A stretch of 64,000 nt of DNA from Comamonadaceae bacterium (GTDB lineage: Bacteria; Pseudomonadota; Gammaproteobacteria; Burkholderiales; Burkholderiaceae_C). Position 1 is the first letter of the stretch. Each line of letters opens with the position of its first letter. This document shows, piece by piece, positions 16,398-25,676 of the stretch. The translations under genes and the position numbers were made by a program. Location: contig JAIYCB010000011.1 of assembly GCA_027488215.1 (NCBI GenBank), positions 103,215-167,214 of the forward strand. The letters run 5' to 3'. The notes below the pieces were generated by a model. It was not told the origin of the DNA, searched no databases, and saw only the letters and a list, made by a program, of their open reading frames with translations.

Positions 16398-18910
16398 GTG
16401 ACTTGCTCAGCATCGGCAGCTCGGGCGTCACCGCTTACCAGCGTGCCCTGGCCACGGTGTCCAACAACATCGCCAACGTCAACACCGACGGCTACACACG
16501 CCAAGACGTTTCCCTTACCGCCAACCAGCCACGACAGATCGGCAACAGCTATCTGGGCACCGGCACTCGCTTTGATTCAGTGCAACGTCAATACGACGCC
16601 TTTGTGGAGTCCAACCTGCGCAACAGCAACAGCGACCTCGAAAGCCAAAAGCCTCTGCTGTCTTACGTGAACCGCCTGATCGACGTGATGGGTGACGAGA
16701 GCATCGGCCTGACCACGGCAATGAACCTGTTTTTTGAATCGGCACGCGACTTGGCCACCGACCCGGCTTCTGTGGTCTCGCGCAGCATCTTTTTACGCGA
16801 TGCCGATGGTCTGGCGGCACGGTTTCGGCAGCTGGCAAGTCAATTTGAACTGCTCAACAACGAAACCCGTCAATCGGTCGAAACCAATGTCGGCCAAGTC
16901 AACGCCCTGACCGCTCAGCTGGCACAAATGAACAAACAATTGGCCAAACACAGCTCGGAGGCTAACCAGCCCTCCGAGTTGTTAGACCAGCGCGACTTGT
17001 TGATGCGGGAGTTGTCCAGCCTGGTCGCCATCAAAACACGCTTTGAGCCCAACGGCTCCGTGATCGTCAGTGTGGGTGACACCCTGGACCAGGGCATCCT
17101 GGTCAACCAAACCACATCGCGCGCCATCAGCGTCCAACAATCGAACATCGAAACCGGCAAGCTCGAATTTGTCATCGATGCCTACGGCAAGCCCGAAACC
17201 ATGCCCGGCATCACCAGCGGCAAGATTGGCGGCGTGATGAGCTTTCGTGAGCAGGTGCTGAACCCCGCAAGCGACTCGCTGGACAACCTGGCTGCCGCCA
17301 TGGTGCGCGAAGTCAATCAGGTTCACCGCGATGGCGTCGATGCTGAGGGGCTGCTGGGCGGTGACCTGTTTGGCTTTCCGACAGACAAAACAGGCAAGGC
17401 TTCGGGCATGAGCCTCTTGGTTCAAGATGCCAACCGGGTCGCCGCGGCGGGCCAGTTCAGGGTGATTGACAACCCGCTCAACAGCGGCACAGCACAAGCC
17501 CGTGTGGCTTACATAGCACCACAATTTCAGGGCCCCACACAGCTGCGCGGCGACCTCGCGCTGGCCAAAGCCCCGCAAATTGCCAGCCTGAACAACCTGA
17601 CCATTGAAGCCAGCCAAGGCTTCACCAGTATGGGGCTGATCCCGATCGGCACGCAAAACCTGACGCTGACCCTGCAAGCACCCGGGACAGGTCAAACCCT
17701 GCAGGTACTGACCCGGGATGGCCGCCATCTGATCGGCAGCACCCTGAACGACACGCAGCAGGGCCTGATGCTCAAAACCGGCAATGGCATGGAGGTCGGT
17801 GCCACTTACAGCGCCCAAACCCTCAACCGCACAGCGCCGGCCAGCTATCTGGGCATGGACATCTTCATGGGTGCCAAAGCCAGCGTCAGCCAGATGCAGC
17901 AGTTCAACGCCACCACGGGCGAGGCCCAGGCTCCGTTGGCTGTGGCCGCCAAATTGACGGGGAACACCTTCGTCGGATCCGCTGCCCCGATCGCCGCCGA
18001 CACCTTTCAGTTGAATGGGCAAAACTTGCCTGGACTGAGCGGACCACTGCCACTGACTTTGGCTTCGGTTGTCAGCTGGCTCAACACCGCCACCGCGAAT
18101 GACCCGGTGGCCAGCAGAATCACTGCATCGGCCCAAGATGACAAGCTGGTGCTCAGCCGTCCATCTGGCAACACCACGCAAGACATCCGTTTGGGCTTGG
18201 GCGCCAACGGTACCCCGGCTGACTTGAAGCGTTTGGGCTTTGACGCCACCCTCAGCATCGAAGGCGCGACACCCGACGATCTGCTGATTTTTGTCACCGA
18301 CACTGCTATCCCTGCCAACGCCACCAGCAGCAGCGTCAATGTGCAGGCCCAGTTCACCGACATTGCGGGCGACATCAAGCAAGCCCTGCGGGCCTCTCAG
18401 CTCAAGGTGAACTTCATCAGCAACACCCAGTACCGCATCATCGACACCCGCACCCAGTCGGTTTTGGCCGAGCGCACACTGGTGCCCGACCCCCTCTCGC
18501 CCACGCCCAGCCTGAGCTACCGGGGCCTGAAGCTGGAGTTTTCCACCGCGCCCAAACAAGGTGACGAATTCACCATCGACGGCAACCGCGATGGCATTGG
18601 CAACAACGAAACCATGTTGGCCCTGGTGGGACTGGAAAGCGAACGCCTGATGCCTGGCGGCCTGACCATCACCGAGGCCTACATCGAGCGGGTCAACCAG
18701 GTCGGCAACGTGGCCAGGCAAGCTGCCATTGCCGAGCAGGCACTGAGCGTGGTCTACCAACAAGCCCAAGAGGCTCGAGACGGAATCTCAGGCGTTAGTC
18801 TGGATGAAGAGGCGTCCTCTTTGGTTCGGTTTCAACAAGCCTACCAAGCCAATGCGAAAGTCATGCAAACGGCAATGACTTTGTTCGACGCGATCTTACA
18901 AGTTCGCTAA
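16394..18910 (+). CDS. flgK: Flagellar hook-associated protein FlgK (HAP1), long form
   Basis: An 838-residue hook-filament junction protein, longer than the usual 550-650. Ends are canonical: GSSGVTAYQRALATVSNNIANVNTDGYTRQDV and GVSLDEEASSLVRFQQAYQANAKVMQTAMTLFDAIL. The central insertion includes a segment near residue 412 (SMGLIPIG) followed 30 residues on by DGRHLIGS. The same pair with the same spacing occurs in the amber-interrupted flagellin of this window. A second related stretch (ATPDDLLIFVTD) is near residue 630. FlgN is the expected chaperone. Confidence 0.94.
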   Translation: MSDLLSIGSSGVTAYQRALATVSNNIANVNTDGYTRQDVSLTANQPRQIGNSYLGTGTRFDSVQRQYDAFVESNLRNSNSDLESQKPLLSYVNRLIDVMGDESIGLTTAMNLFFESARDLATDPASVVSRSIFLRDADGLAARFRQLASQFELLNNETRQSVETNVGQVNALTAQLAQMNKQLAKHSSEANQPSELLDQRDLLMRELSSLVAIKTRFEPNGSVIVSVGDTLDQGILVNQTTSRAISVQQSNIETGKLEFVIDAYGKPETMPGITSGKIGGVMSFREQVLNPASDSLDNLAAAMVREVNQVHRDGVDAEGLLGGDLFGFPTDKTGKASGMSLLVQDANRVAAAGQFRVIDNPLNSGTAQARVAYIAPQFQGPTQLRGDLALAKAPQIASLNNLTIEASQGFTSMGLIPIGTQNLTLTLQAPGTGQTLQVLTRDGRHLIGSTLNDTQQGLMLKTGNGMEVGATYSAQTLNRTAPASYLGMDIFMGAKASVSQMQQFNATTGEAQAPLAVAAKLTGNTFVGSAAPIAADTFQLNGQNLPGLSGPLPLTLASVVSWLNTATANDPVASRITASAQDDKLVLSRPSGNTTQDIRLGLGANGTPADLKRLGFDATLSIEGATPDDLLIFVTDTAIPANATSSSVNVQAQFTDIAGDIKQALRASQLKVNFISNTQYRIIDTRTQSVLAERTLVPDPLSPTPSLSYRGLKLEFSTAPKQGDEFTIDGNRDGIGNNETMLALVGLESERLMPGGLTITEAYIERVNQVGNVARQAAIAEQALSVVYQQAQEARDGISGVSLDEEASSLVRFQQAYQANAKVMQTAMTLFDAILQVR

Positions 18911-18921
18911 AGGAAATTAAC

Positions 18922-19848
18922 GTGAAAATCTCCACATCTTTCCTTTTCGATCGTGCTACCGAGCGCATGAGCACCATCCAAAACAAACTGGCCACAACGC
19001 AAGCTCAGTTGGCCGTAGGCAAGCAGATTCTTTCGCCCAGCGACGCACCCGACCAAGCCGCAGCCATTCAGCGTCTCAAGGGAGAGGTTCAGCGTCAGGA
19101 TAGTCATATGCGTACCCTTCAAATTGCCATTCGGCGCTATACCGCCGAAGAGACGGCCTTGTCTTCATCCAACGACATTCTGATTCGAATGAAAGAACTG
19201 GGTATACAAGCCGCCAACGACACTCTGGCCCCTGATGATCGAAAGGCCATCGGGATGGAAATGAAAGCTCTTCGTGATCAACTGTTGAGCTTGGGCAATA
19301 CGCGAGATGACAGTGGAAATTATTTGTTTTCTGGCACTCGGGTGAACACTCCAGCCTTTGCCGAAGAGGCGAGTGGCAAAGTCATTTACCAGGGTGACCA
19401 AACACAAACCCGCATACCTGCCGGGGTTGAGCGCACCGTACAGTTCACCCGCGCGGGCACCGACGTCTTCAGCCGCGTGGTCCGCGATAACCCAGACAAA
19501 ACCAAAACAAGCGTCGGTTTTTTTGACGCTCTGGACCAAATGATCCAAAGCATTAACAACAGCCAGACCCCAAAAATTCAACAAGGTTTAGCTGACATTA
19601 CCCAAATGCATGACAACTTGACACTCGCACAAGCCCAAAACGGATCCGACCAATCGGTTGTTCAAGCGCAACTTGACGTGCTGGATGAAACCACTTTGCG
19701 CATCAAATCCACACTCTCGGAGATTGAAGATTTGGACTATGCCGAGGCTGTAACACGCATGAACAAGGAGATGATGTCATTGGAAGCGGCTATGGGCAGC
19801 TTTCAAAAAATCTCCAGCATGACGCTCTTTGATTACATCCGGGGTTGA
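18922..19848 (+). CDS. flgL: Flagellar hook-associated protein FlgL (HAP3)
   Basis: A 308-residue flagellin-like junction protein. The N-terminus is MKISTSFLFDRATERMSTIQNKLATTQAQLAVGKQILSPSDAPDQAAAI, and the C-terminus is DLDYAEAVTRMNKEMMSLEAAMGSFQKISSMTLFDYIRG. It starts with GTG and has AAAGGAAA upstream. Eleven bases separate it from flgK. Together with FlgK it joins hook and filament. Confidence 0.94.
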   Translation: MKISTSFLFDRATERMSTIQNKLATTQAQLAVGKQILSPSDAPDQAAAIQRLKGEVQRQDSHMRTLQIAIRRYTAEETALSSSNDILIRMKELGIQAANDTLAPDDRKAIGMEMKALRDQLLSLGNTRDDSGNYLFSGTRVNTPAFAEEASGKVIYQGDQTQTRIPAGVERTVQFTRAGTDVFSRVVRDNPDKTKTSVGFFDALDQMIQSINNSQTPKIQQGLADITQMHDNLTLAQAQNGSDQSVVQAQLDVLDETTLRIKSTLSEIEDLDYAEAVTRMNKEMMSLEAAMGSFQKISSMTLFDYIRG

Positions 19849-19878
19849 ATTTTTCATTAAAGAAAAACAAAACTGACC

Positions 19879-21291
19879 ATGTCATCAACCAACCTTATCT
19901 CAGCTTTAGGTGCCGGTTCTGGCGTTGATGTGAAAGCGCTGGCCGAAAGCCTTGTTGAGGCAGAGCGAGCACCCAGAAAAGAGCGCATTGACGCCAAAAT
20001 CACTCAAACAGAAGCCAAAATATCAGGCTACGGCGCACTCAAATCTGCGTTATTCGATTTACAAACTGCGTTCAGAACTATCAATGACGCCAAAGATTTT
20101 TCCACTCTGAAGGCCACCAACAGTCAGTCCAGTGCGATTGGAATCACTACCAGTTCAAGTGCAACAGCAGGAACATACGACGTCGTAGTGACTCAATTGG
20201 CCCAAGCCACAAGGCGGGCAAGCAACTCCATCGCCTTGGATAAAACGTTTACTCCAGGTCTACAGTTAACTTTTTCAGTGGGCACCACCTCCACAGATAT
20301 TCAGGTCACTACCAACACGCCTGCAGGCATCGTCAGTGCCGTCAATGCCCAAACAGCCACGACGGGTATCAGCGCGCAACTGATCAACACAGGAAATGCT
20401 TACACAGTGGTTTTCAATGGTACTGTAGGTGAAGACAATGATTTCACGGTCAGCAGTAACTCCAATGAGCTGACATTTCAAACTGCTGTTTTACAAAGCG
20501 CCCAAGATGCCGAGTTGAACATCAACGGCATCGACATCACATCTTCCAGCAACACCATCCGTCAAGCCCTAGATGGCGTCACACTCAATCTTTACACCAC
20601 AACAACTGGCAGCGCCCGCGTCAGCCTCACGCCGGAAGTGAGCAGCATCAAGTCCAATATCCAAGGTTTGGTAACGGCTTACAACACTTTTTCAGAAAGC
20701 GTAAACGTACTCAACGACCGAGGCAGCGAAGTCGAGCTTTTTGGTGGTGCTCTGGCTGGCGACAGCCTGCTGCAAAGCATCAAATCGCAGGTCAGAAGCA
20801 TGATCACGGGAGACTTCACACTTTACGAAGACAATGTCAACCTGACCGACCCTCAAAACGCCAACATCAACGCCGCCTGGCAAGTGGGTTTGAGTTTTGA
20901 CCGCACTGGAAAGCTTCAGCTGGACGAGGACAAACTGGAGAGTGCCTTCAGCCAATACCCGACCGAGGTTGTGACACTTTTCACAGCCAACGCCAACGAC
21001 TTGAGTGTCTTCAGCACCGATTCTGCAGGCCTGGCCGGTACAGCGGTGCGTGAGATTGACAAAATGCTTCGATCTACCAGCCTCTTGACGGAACAAACAA
21101 CCAATGCCTCTAAAAAAATCGACCTGTACAAGGCCGACTTGGAGAAGCTGGAAGAAAGAATGAAAGCGCTGCTGGAACGCTACATGAAACAGTTCGCCCT
21201 GATGGACAGCATCGTGGGCAGCAGCAACAGCATGCGTGAAAGCATGAAAAGCAGCTTCGAAGGCATGATGGCCTCCTATACGAATAAATAA
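19879..21291 (+). CDS. fliD: Flagellar filament cap protein FliD (HAP2)
   Basis: A 470-residue filament cap. The FliD N-domain is clear (LISALGAGSGVDVKALAESLVEAERAPRKERIDAKITQTEAKISGYGALKSALFDLQ), with the ATRRASNSIALD hinge and a C-terminal coiled coil (LYKADLEKLEERMKALLERYMKQFALMDSIVGSSNSM). Length is normal. It follows flgL after 30 bases with no obvious separate promoter. No fliS or fliT gene follows it, unlike the usual fliD-fliS-fliT order. Confidence 0.95.
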   Translation: MSSTNLISALGAGSGVDVKALAESLVEAERAPRKERIDAKITQTEAKISGYGALKSALFDLQTAFRTINDAKDFSTLKATNSQSSAIGITTSSSATAGTYDVVVTQLAQATRRASNSIALDKTFTPGLQLTFSVGTTSTDIQVTTNTPAGIVSAVNAQTATTGISAQLINTGNAYTVVFNGTVGEDNDFTVSSNSNELTFQTAVLQSAQDAELNINGIDITSSSNTIRQALDGVTLNLYTTTTGSARVSLTPEVSSIKSNIQGLVTAYNTFSESVNVLNDRGSEVELFGGALAGDSLLQSIKSQVRSMITGDFTLYEDNVNLTDPQNANINAAWQVGLSFDRTGKLQLDEDKLESAFSQYPTEVVTLFTANANDLSVFSTDSAGLAGTAVREIDKMLRSTSLLTEQTTNASKKIDLYKADLEKLEERMKALLERYMKQFALMDSIVGSSNSMRESMKSSFEGMMASYTNK

Positions 21292-21353
21292 GTAATACTA
21301 ATTTTTTTTATTTTTATTAAAAATAATTTTTAACACTCGCTTAAAAAATTTTC

Positions 21354-21380
21354 TCAAGTTTACGTCGAGCGATCCGATAC
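21354..21380 (+). promoter_or_regulatory. Sigma28 promoter of flaG
   Basis: TCAAGTTT, 11 bases, TCCGATAC, against consensus TAAAGTTT-N11-GCCGATAA. The -35 box has seven of eight matching bases, and the -10 box keeps CCGATA. It lies about 86 bases before flaG in a strongly AT-rich gap after fliD. Confidence 0.75.
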
Positions 21381-21465
21381 CTTTTTCGTCCTCATCCGCT
21401 TTTTCAGCGATGGGGGTCATGCGTTTTTATGCATGACATAAAGATCCGAAATAAAGGAACTCGCC

Positions 21466-21867
21466 ATGAGCACCGACATCAACTTGAGCGCCGCCACACT
21501 GTCGAACAGACCTGCTCTTGCTTCCACCCAAGAGGCACAACAAGCTTCATTAGTTGCGAATGCAAAACCGGCAGCGGTCTCCAGGCCTGAAATCAAGTTG
21601 GCTTTGCCTGAAAAATCAGATCTCCAGCTTGACCCCAAAGAAATGCAGAGAAATCTGCAAGAAGCCATTGACCGCCTGAACGAGCAAATGAAAAACAATG
21701 GCCGTCAACTGAATTTTTCTGTTGATAAAACGATCAACCGAACAGTCGTGCAGGTCAAAAATTCAGAAACCGGAGAAGTGATTCGTCAAATTCCTGATGA
21801 AACACTGCTGCGGGTGGCCCACAGCATCGAGCAAGTCAAAGGCATGTTGCTGGATGAAAAGTCATAA
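21466..21867 (+). CDS. flaG: FlaG family flagellar protein
   Basis: A 133-residue FlaG protein, which affects filament length in other bacteria. The first 60 residues are low in structure (Ala/Ser rich). The FlaG core follows: LQEAIDRLNEQMKNNGRQLNFSVDKTINRTVVQVKNSETGEVIRQIPDETLLRVAHSIEQVKGMLLDEKS. AAAGGAA precedes the start. It has its own sigma28 promoter and lies between fliD and the flagellin array. Confidence 0.9.
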   Translation: MSTDINLSAATLSNRPALASTQEAQQASLVANAKPAAVSRPEIKLALPEKSDLQLDPKEMQRNLQEAIDRLNEQMKNNGRQLNFSVDKTINRTVVQVKNSETGEVIRQIPDETLLRVAHSIEQVKGMLLDEKS

Positions 21868-21887
21868 ACAACAAATTATTTGTTGTT
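21867..21887. repeat. Perfect inverted repeat after flaG
   Basis: AACAACAAA, three bases, TTTGTTGTT, overlapping the flaG stop and ending six bases before the first flagellin promoter. It is AT-rich and has no T-run, so it is at best a weak terminator; an operator is equally possible. Confidence 0.35.
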
Positions 21888-21892
21888 CTGCT

Positions 21893-21919
21893 TAAAGTTT
21901 TGAATTGACTGGTCGATTC
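21893..21919 (+). promoter_or_regulatory. Sigma28 promoter of the flagellin array
   Basis: TAAAGTTT (perfect -35), 11 bases, GTCGATTC. It lies about 78 bases before the first flagellin gene. The -10 box is identical to that of flgM in this window. The following three flagellin genes have only 54-83 base gaps and no second sigma28 match that I could find, so this promoter may serve all four. Confidence 0.85.
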
Positions 21920-21997
21920 ACCAACCATGCAAGTGAAATTGTTCAACTTGCCTTGAAATTTCCTTCTTAAACATTTTGTGTCATCAGGAGTTCAACC

Positions 21998-22825
21998 ATG
22001 ACCGCCATCAACACCAACGTCAAATCGCTCATTGCACAGCAGGCATTGACCGTGAACAACCGTGGCCTGACTAAGACCATGGAGCAACTGTCCACTGGCA
22101 AGCGCATTAACAGCGCCGCCGATGACGCTGCGGGCCTATCGATCAGCAACAAGATGACGGCACAAATTCGTGGTTTGAACCAGGCCGTGCGTAACGCCAA
22201 CGATGCCATTTCGATGGTACAAACAGCTGAAGGTGCCTTGAAAGAAGTCACCAATATGTTGCAACGCATGCGTGAACTGGCCGTGCAATCTGTCAACGGA
22301 ACCAACAGCTCGACAGATCGGACATCCTTGGACGCAGAGCACGATCAACTTGCTTTAGAGATAAAACGTATTTCAGATAAAACAACATGGAATGGCATGG
22401 AAATCATGGGTTCCGGTGCGGCGGCTTTCAATTATCAGGCGGGCCCTGCAGCATCCGACACAGTTACTGTAACCTTTGCAGACATTGATGTGACTGGTAG
22501 TACGATTACCTCGGCCGCTGCCATTGGAGTGGATACAGTGGACAAAGCAACCAGTGCGATCACCCACTTGGACAACGCTATCTCAACCGTTGATGCTTAC
22601 CGCTCCACCTTGGGGGCAGTTGTCAACCGACTGAACTACGCCGCAGACAACTTGACCAACGTGGCCACCAACACTGCTGCGTCTCGCAGTCGCATTCTGG
22701 ACACCGACTACGCGGCAGCAACCACCGAGTTGGCTCGAACTCAAATTATTCAACAGGCCGCCACAGCGATGTTGGCGCAGGCCAACCAGTCGCCGTCCTC
22801 AGTTCTTTCATTGTTGCAGCAGTGA
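21998..22825 (+). CDS. fliC: Flagellin 1 of a four-gene tandem array
   Basis: A 275-residue short flagellin. The conserved N-terminal D0/D1 part ([44 protein letters not shown]) and C-terminal D1/D0 part (ASRSRILDTDYAAATTELAR, ATAMLAQANQSPSSVLSLLQQ) are complete. Only about 50 residues of variable surface sequence lie between, so the outer D2/D3 domains are absent. CAGGAG is upstream. A strong sigma28 promoter precedes it. Confidence 0.95.
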   Translation: MTAINTNVKSLIAQQALTVNNRGLTKTMEQLSTGKRINSAADDAAGLSISNKMTAQIRGLNQAVRNANDAISMVQTAEGALKEVTNMLQRMRELAVQSVNGTNSSTDRTSLDAEHDQLALEIKRISDKTTWNGMEIMGSGAAAFNYQAGPAASDTVTVTFADIDVTGSTITSAAAIGVDTVDKATSAITHLDNAISTVDAYRSTLGAVVNRLNYAADNLTNVATNTAASRSRILDTDYAAATTELARTQIIQQAATAMLAQANQSPSSVLSLLQQ

Positions 22826-22880
22826 TTTAAATCATCTCACAACTGATCATCCTTCTATTTACTGATTATTGGAGAACTTC

Positions 22881-23735
22881 ATGTCCGCCATCAACACCAA
22901 CACTAAAGCCCTGATCGCTCAACAATCATTGACGGTGAACAACCGTGCTCTGAGTAAGACCATGGAGCAACTGTCCACCGGCAAGCGCATCAACAGCGCG
23001 GCCGATGACGCGGCCGGCTTGTCGATTAGCAACAAAATGACATCACAAATTCGCGGCCTGGATCAATCGGTTCGCAATGCCAACGATGCCATCTCGATGA
23101 TCCAGACAGCTGAGGGTGCCTTGAATGAAGTCACAAACATGCTCCAGCGCATGCGTGAACTTGCAGTTCAATCCGTCAACGGAACCAACAGCCAAGCAGA
23201 CAGAACTTCCCTCAATGCTGAATATGAATCTCTTGATGCTGAAATTTCTCGAATTTCAGATAAAACGACTTGGAACGGGGTCACCATGCTCGGAGCAAAC
23301 GCAGCTTCAGGTGGGACACACGCTTCTGTTGCATTCCAAGTGGGTCCTGGTGCATCCGACACAGTTGTTCTTAGCTTTGAAGATGTTGATACAGCAATTG
23401 GTATTCTTAGCACGGTTGCATCGGCCGCCAATGAAGGTATCAGTGCGGTTGCTTCTGCAACATCTGCCGTTACTAAACTGGATTTAGCCATTGCCAGTGT
23501 TGACACTTACCGTTCTAAACTTGGAGCTATGGTCAACCGCCTCAACTATGCCGCTGACAACCTCACGAATGTGTCTACGAATACAGCCGCCTCTCGCAGC
23601 CGTATCTTGGACACTGACTACGCGGCTGCAACCACCGAGTTGGCCCGCACTCAGATCATTCAGCAGGCTGCCACAGCGATGCTGGCGCAGGCTAACCAGT
23701 CGCCGTCTTCGGTACTCGCATTGCTCCAACAATGA
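22881..23735 (+). CDS. Flagellin 2 of the tandem array
   Basis: A 284-residue flagellin closely related to its left neighbour at both ends, with a different central segment (ANAASGGTHASVAFQVGPGASDTVVLSFEDVDTA). An in-frame TTG lies 12 bases earlier, inside the ribosome site. The ATG at 22881 after GGAGAA gives the standard MSAINTN start. It is probably cotranscribed with flagellin 1. Confidence 0.94.
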   Translation: MSAINTNTKALIAQQSLTVNNRALSKTMEQLSTGKRINSAADDAAGLSISNKMTSQIRGLDQSVRNANDAISMIQTAEGALNEVTNMLQRMRELAVQSVNGTNSQADRTSLNAEYESLDAEISRISDKTTWNGVTMLGANAASGGTHASVAFQVGPGASDTVVLSFEDVDTAIGILSTVASAANEGISAVASATSAVTKLDLAIASVDTYRSKLGAMVNRLNYAADNLTNVSTNTAASRSRILDTDYAAATTELARTQIIQQAATAMLAQANQSPSSVLALLQQ

Positions 23736-23789
23736 CCTGAATTCAGAAATCTCTTTCAAATTCATATTTATTAATTCTCGGAGCCAGCG

Positions 23790-24611
23790 ATGACTGCTAT
23801 TAACACCAACGTCAAATCTCTAGTGGCAAAGCAAGCTCTGGAAGTGAACAACCGCAGCCTGAGCAAAGCGATGGCCCAACTGTCTACGGGCAAGAGGATC
23901 AACAGTGCAGCCGACGATGCCGCTGGTTTAGCCATTAGCAACAAAATGACCGCACAAGTCCGTGGCATGCAACAAGCTGTTCGCAATACCAACGATGCTA
24001 TTTCCATGATTCAGACGGTTGAGGGTTCTTTGGGTGAAGTGACTAGCATGTTGCAACGGATGCGGGAGCTCGCTGTGCAGTCTGTCAACGGCACCAACTC
24101 CAGTGCGGACCGTGTGGCTCTGGACACAGAATTCGATCAACTGGCTACAGAAATTGCCCGGATCTCGGACAAAACCACTTGGAACGGCATGACGGTCGGA
24201 GCAAGTGCCACGACTTACACATTCCAAACAGGTGCTGACTCGGCTGATGTCGTATCGATTGATTTCAAAGATGTGAACTCATCCTTGAACGGCATGTCGG
24301 ATGTCAGCGGCGGACACGTCTCTACAGCCGCCGGTGCTGCAAGCTCGATTGCCCATGTTGACAACGCCATATCTGCGGTAGATGCCTACCGATCCACTTT
24401 GGGTGCCATGGTCAACCGACTCACTTATGCTGCAGACAACCTAACCAACGTCGCCAACAACACGGCTGCTTCACGCAGTCGAATTTTGGACACTGATTAC
24501 GCGGCGACCACCACAGAGTTGGCGCGTACTCAGATCATCCAACAGGCGGCTACTGCCATGCTGGCACAAGCTAACCAGTCACCGTCTTCAGTCCTCTCGC
24601 TTTTGCAATAA
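23790..24611 (+). CDS. Flagellin 3 of the tandem array
   Basis: A 273-residue flagellin. N-terminal [50 protein letters not shown] and C-terminal [28 protein letters not shown] are conserved. The variable part is short and Ser/Asp rich (SLNGMSDVSGGHVSTAAGAAS), giving possible O-glycosylation sites. The start follows CGGAG. A 54-base gap separates it from flagellin 2. Confidence 0.94.
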   Translation: MTAINTNVKSLVAKQALEVNNRSLSKAMAQLSTGKRINSAADDAAGLAISNKMTAQVRGMQQAVRNTNDAISMIQTVEGSLGEVTSMLQRMRELAVQSVNGTNSSADRVALDTEFDQLATEIARISDKTTWNGMTVGASATTYTFQTGADSADVVSIDFKDVNSSLNGMSDVSGGHVSTAAGAASSIAHVDNAISAVDAYRSTLGAMVNRLTYAADNLTNVANNTAASRSRILDTDYAATTTELARTQIIQQAATAMLAQANQSPSSVLSLLQ

Positions 24612-24694
24612 CCGGCTCGCTAAGTTCTTGAGAATTTAAGAATAAAAAATAGCTGCATTTCGATCGATCCGTATTTGCAATCCAGGAGAAACAG

Positions 24695-25516
24695 ATGTCT
24701 GTGGTTAACAGCAACATCAAAGCACTCATTGCCAGTCAGGCATTGAAACTGAGCGAAAAAAGTCTTGGTACTGCCATGGAGCGCCTCTCCACTGGCAAGC
24801 GCATCAACAGCGCCGCTGACGATGCGGCCGGCCTTGCCATAGGCAACAAAATGGCAATACAAATTCGCAGCCTTAACCAAGCTGTGCGTAACGCCAACGA
24901 TGCCATCAGCATGATCCAGACGGCCGAAGGTGCCGCTGGCGGCATCACGAACCTGCTGATGCGTATGCGTGAGCTTGCTGTTCAGGCCAACAATGGCACC
25001 AATTCGACAAGTGACAAAACAGCTCTTCAAACTGAGTTCGCCAGCCTACAAACAGAAATCACACGAATATCTGACAAAACCACTTGGAACGGTGTGGCCT
25101 TGATTGGGGCTGACGCAGGCTCTGTGGCCTACCAGATCGGCATTGACGGGACTGCAGACTCTCAGGTCACTGTCACCTACAAAGATCTCAATTCTGGTAC
25201 CAGTTTTGCAACGGCTGTTGCCGCAACCACGAGTGCCACAGCCACGACCAGCATCACGCACATTGACGACGCAATATCGGCCCTGGACGCCTTTAGGTCA
25301 GACCTGGGTGCCAAGATCAATCGCTTGAACTATGCGGCCGATAACCTGACCAACATTGCGACCAACACGGCTGCATCACGCAGCAGAATTGTTGATACGG
25401 ACTACGCCCAGACCACCTCTGAACTGGCCCGAGCGCAGATCATTCGGCAAGCGGGCACTGCCATGCTGGCTCAAGCCAACCAGCAGCCTGCATTTGTGCT
25501 GGCGTTGCTCAGATAA
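24695..25516 (+). CDS. Flagellin 4 of the tandem array, most divergent member
   Basis: A 273-residue flagellin. It departs from the other three in both ends: VVNSNIKALIASQALKLSEKSLGTAMERLSTGKR at the N-terminus and RQAGTAMLAQANQQPAFVLALLR at the C-terminus. The variable part is Thr/Ala rich (TAVAATTSATATTS). CCAGGAG lies upstream. The 83-base gap before it shows no convincing sigma28 or sigma54 element. It may be a minor or position-specific filament subunit. Confidence 0.93.
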   Translation: MSVVNSNIKALIASQALKLSEKSLGTAMERLSTGKRINSAADDAAGLAIGNKMAIQIRSLNQAVRNANDAISMIQTAEGAAGGITNLLMRMRELAVQANNGTNSTSDKTALQTEFASLQTEITRISDKTTWNGVALIGADAGSVAYQIGIDGTADSQVTVTYKDLNSGTSFATAVAATTSATATTSITHIDDAISALDAFRSDLGAKINRLNYAADNLTNIATNTAASRSRIVDTDYAQTTSELARAQIIRQAGTAMLAQANQQPAFVLALLR

Positions 25517-25585
25517 CGCATACCGCTTTAAGGACTGTGCGACGGATGGCCGGATATTGGACTTTTTCTTAAAGCTAGTAGAACC

Positions 25586-25601
25586 TGGATCATTTCTTGC
25601 T
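25586..25601 (+). promoter_or_regulatory. Sigma54 promoter candidate of the glycosylation operon
   Basis: TGGATC-N5-TTGCT with exact GG-N10-GC spacing, about 75 bases before the glycosyltransferase start. The two bases after GGA differ from TGGCAC. Support comes from the CGGC-N8-GCCG element beginning 26 bases after the -12 G, the same distance as at the promoter ending at 30132. Confidence 0.55.
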
Positions 25602-25624
25602 TTGAATGTTTTGCTGCGATAAGG

Positions 25625-25653
25625 CGGCAATGTTCTGCCGACTTATTCGGCAG
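25625..25653. promoter_or_regulatory. Candidate activator site with alternative hairpin, before the glycosyltransferase
   Basis: CGGCAATGTTCTGCCG (25625-25640) has the CGGC-N8-GCCG form seen near other sigma54 promoters here. It overlaps CTGCCGA-N5-TCGGCAG (25636-25654), so the middle TGCCG arm can pair either left or right. This may be an activator site, an RNA leader structure, or both. Confidence 0.4.
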
Positions 25654-25676
25654 TGAAACATCCCAGCGAGGACGCT

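Noticed and set aside
16982..18769. Minus-strand open frame of 595 codons opposite flgK
   Set aside because: Very long, but its His/Gln/Gly-rich product has no domain, and the plus-strand FlgK is unmistakable.
24612..24694. Possible sigma28 promoter before flagellin 4 (CGAT-containing TTTCGATCGATCC)
   Set aside because: No AAGTT-like -35 box at 11-base spacing.
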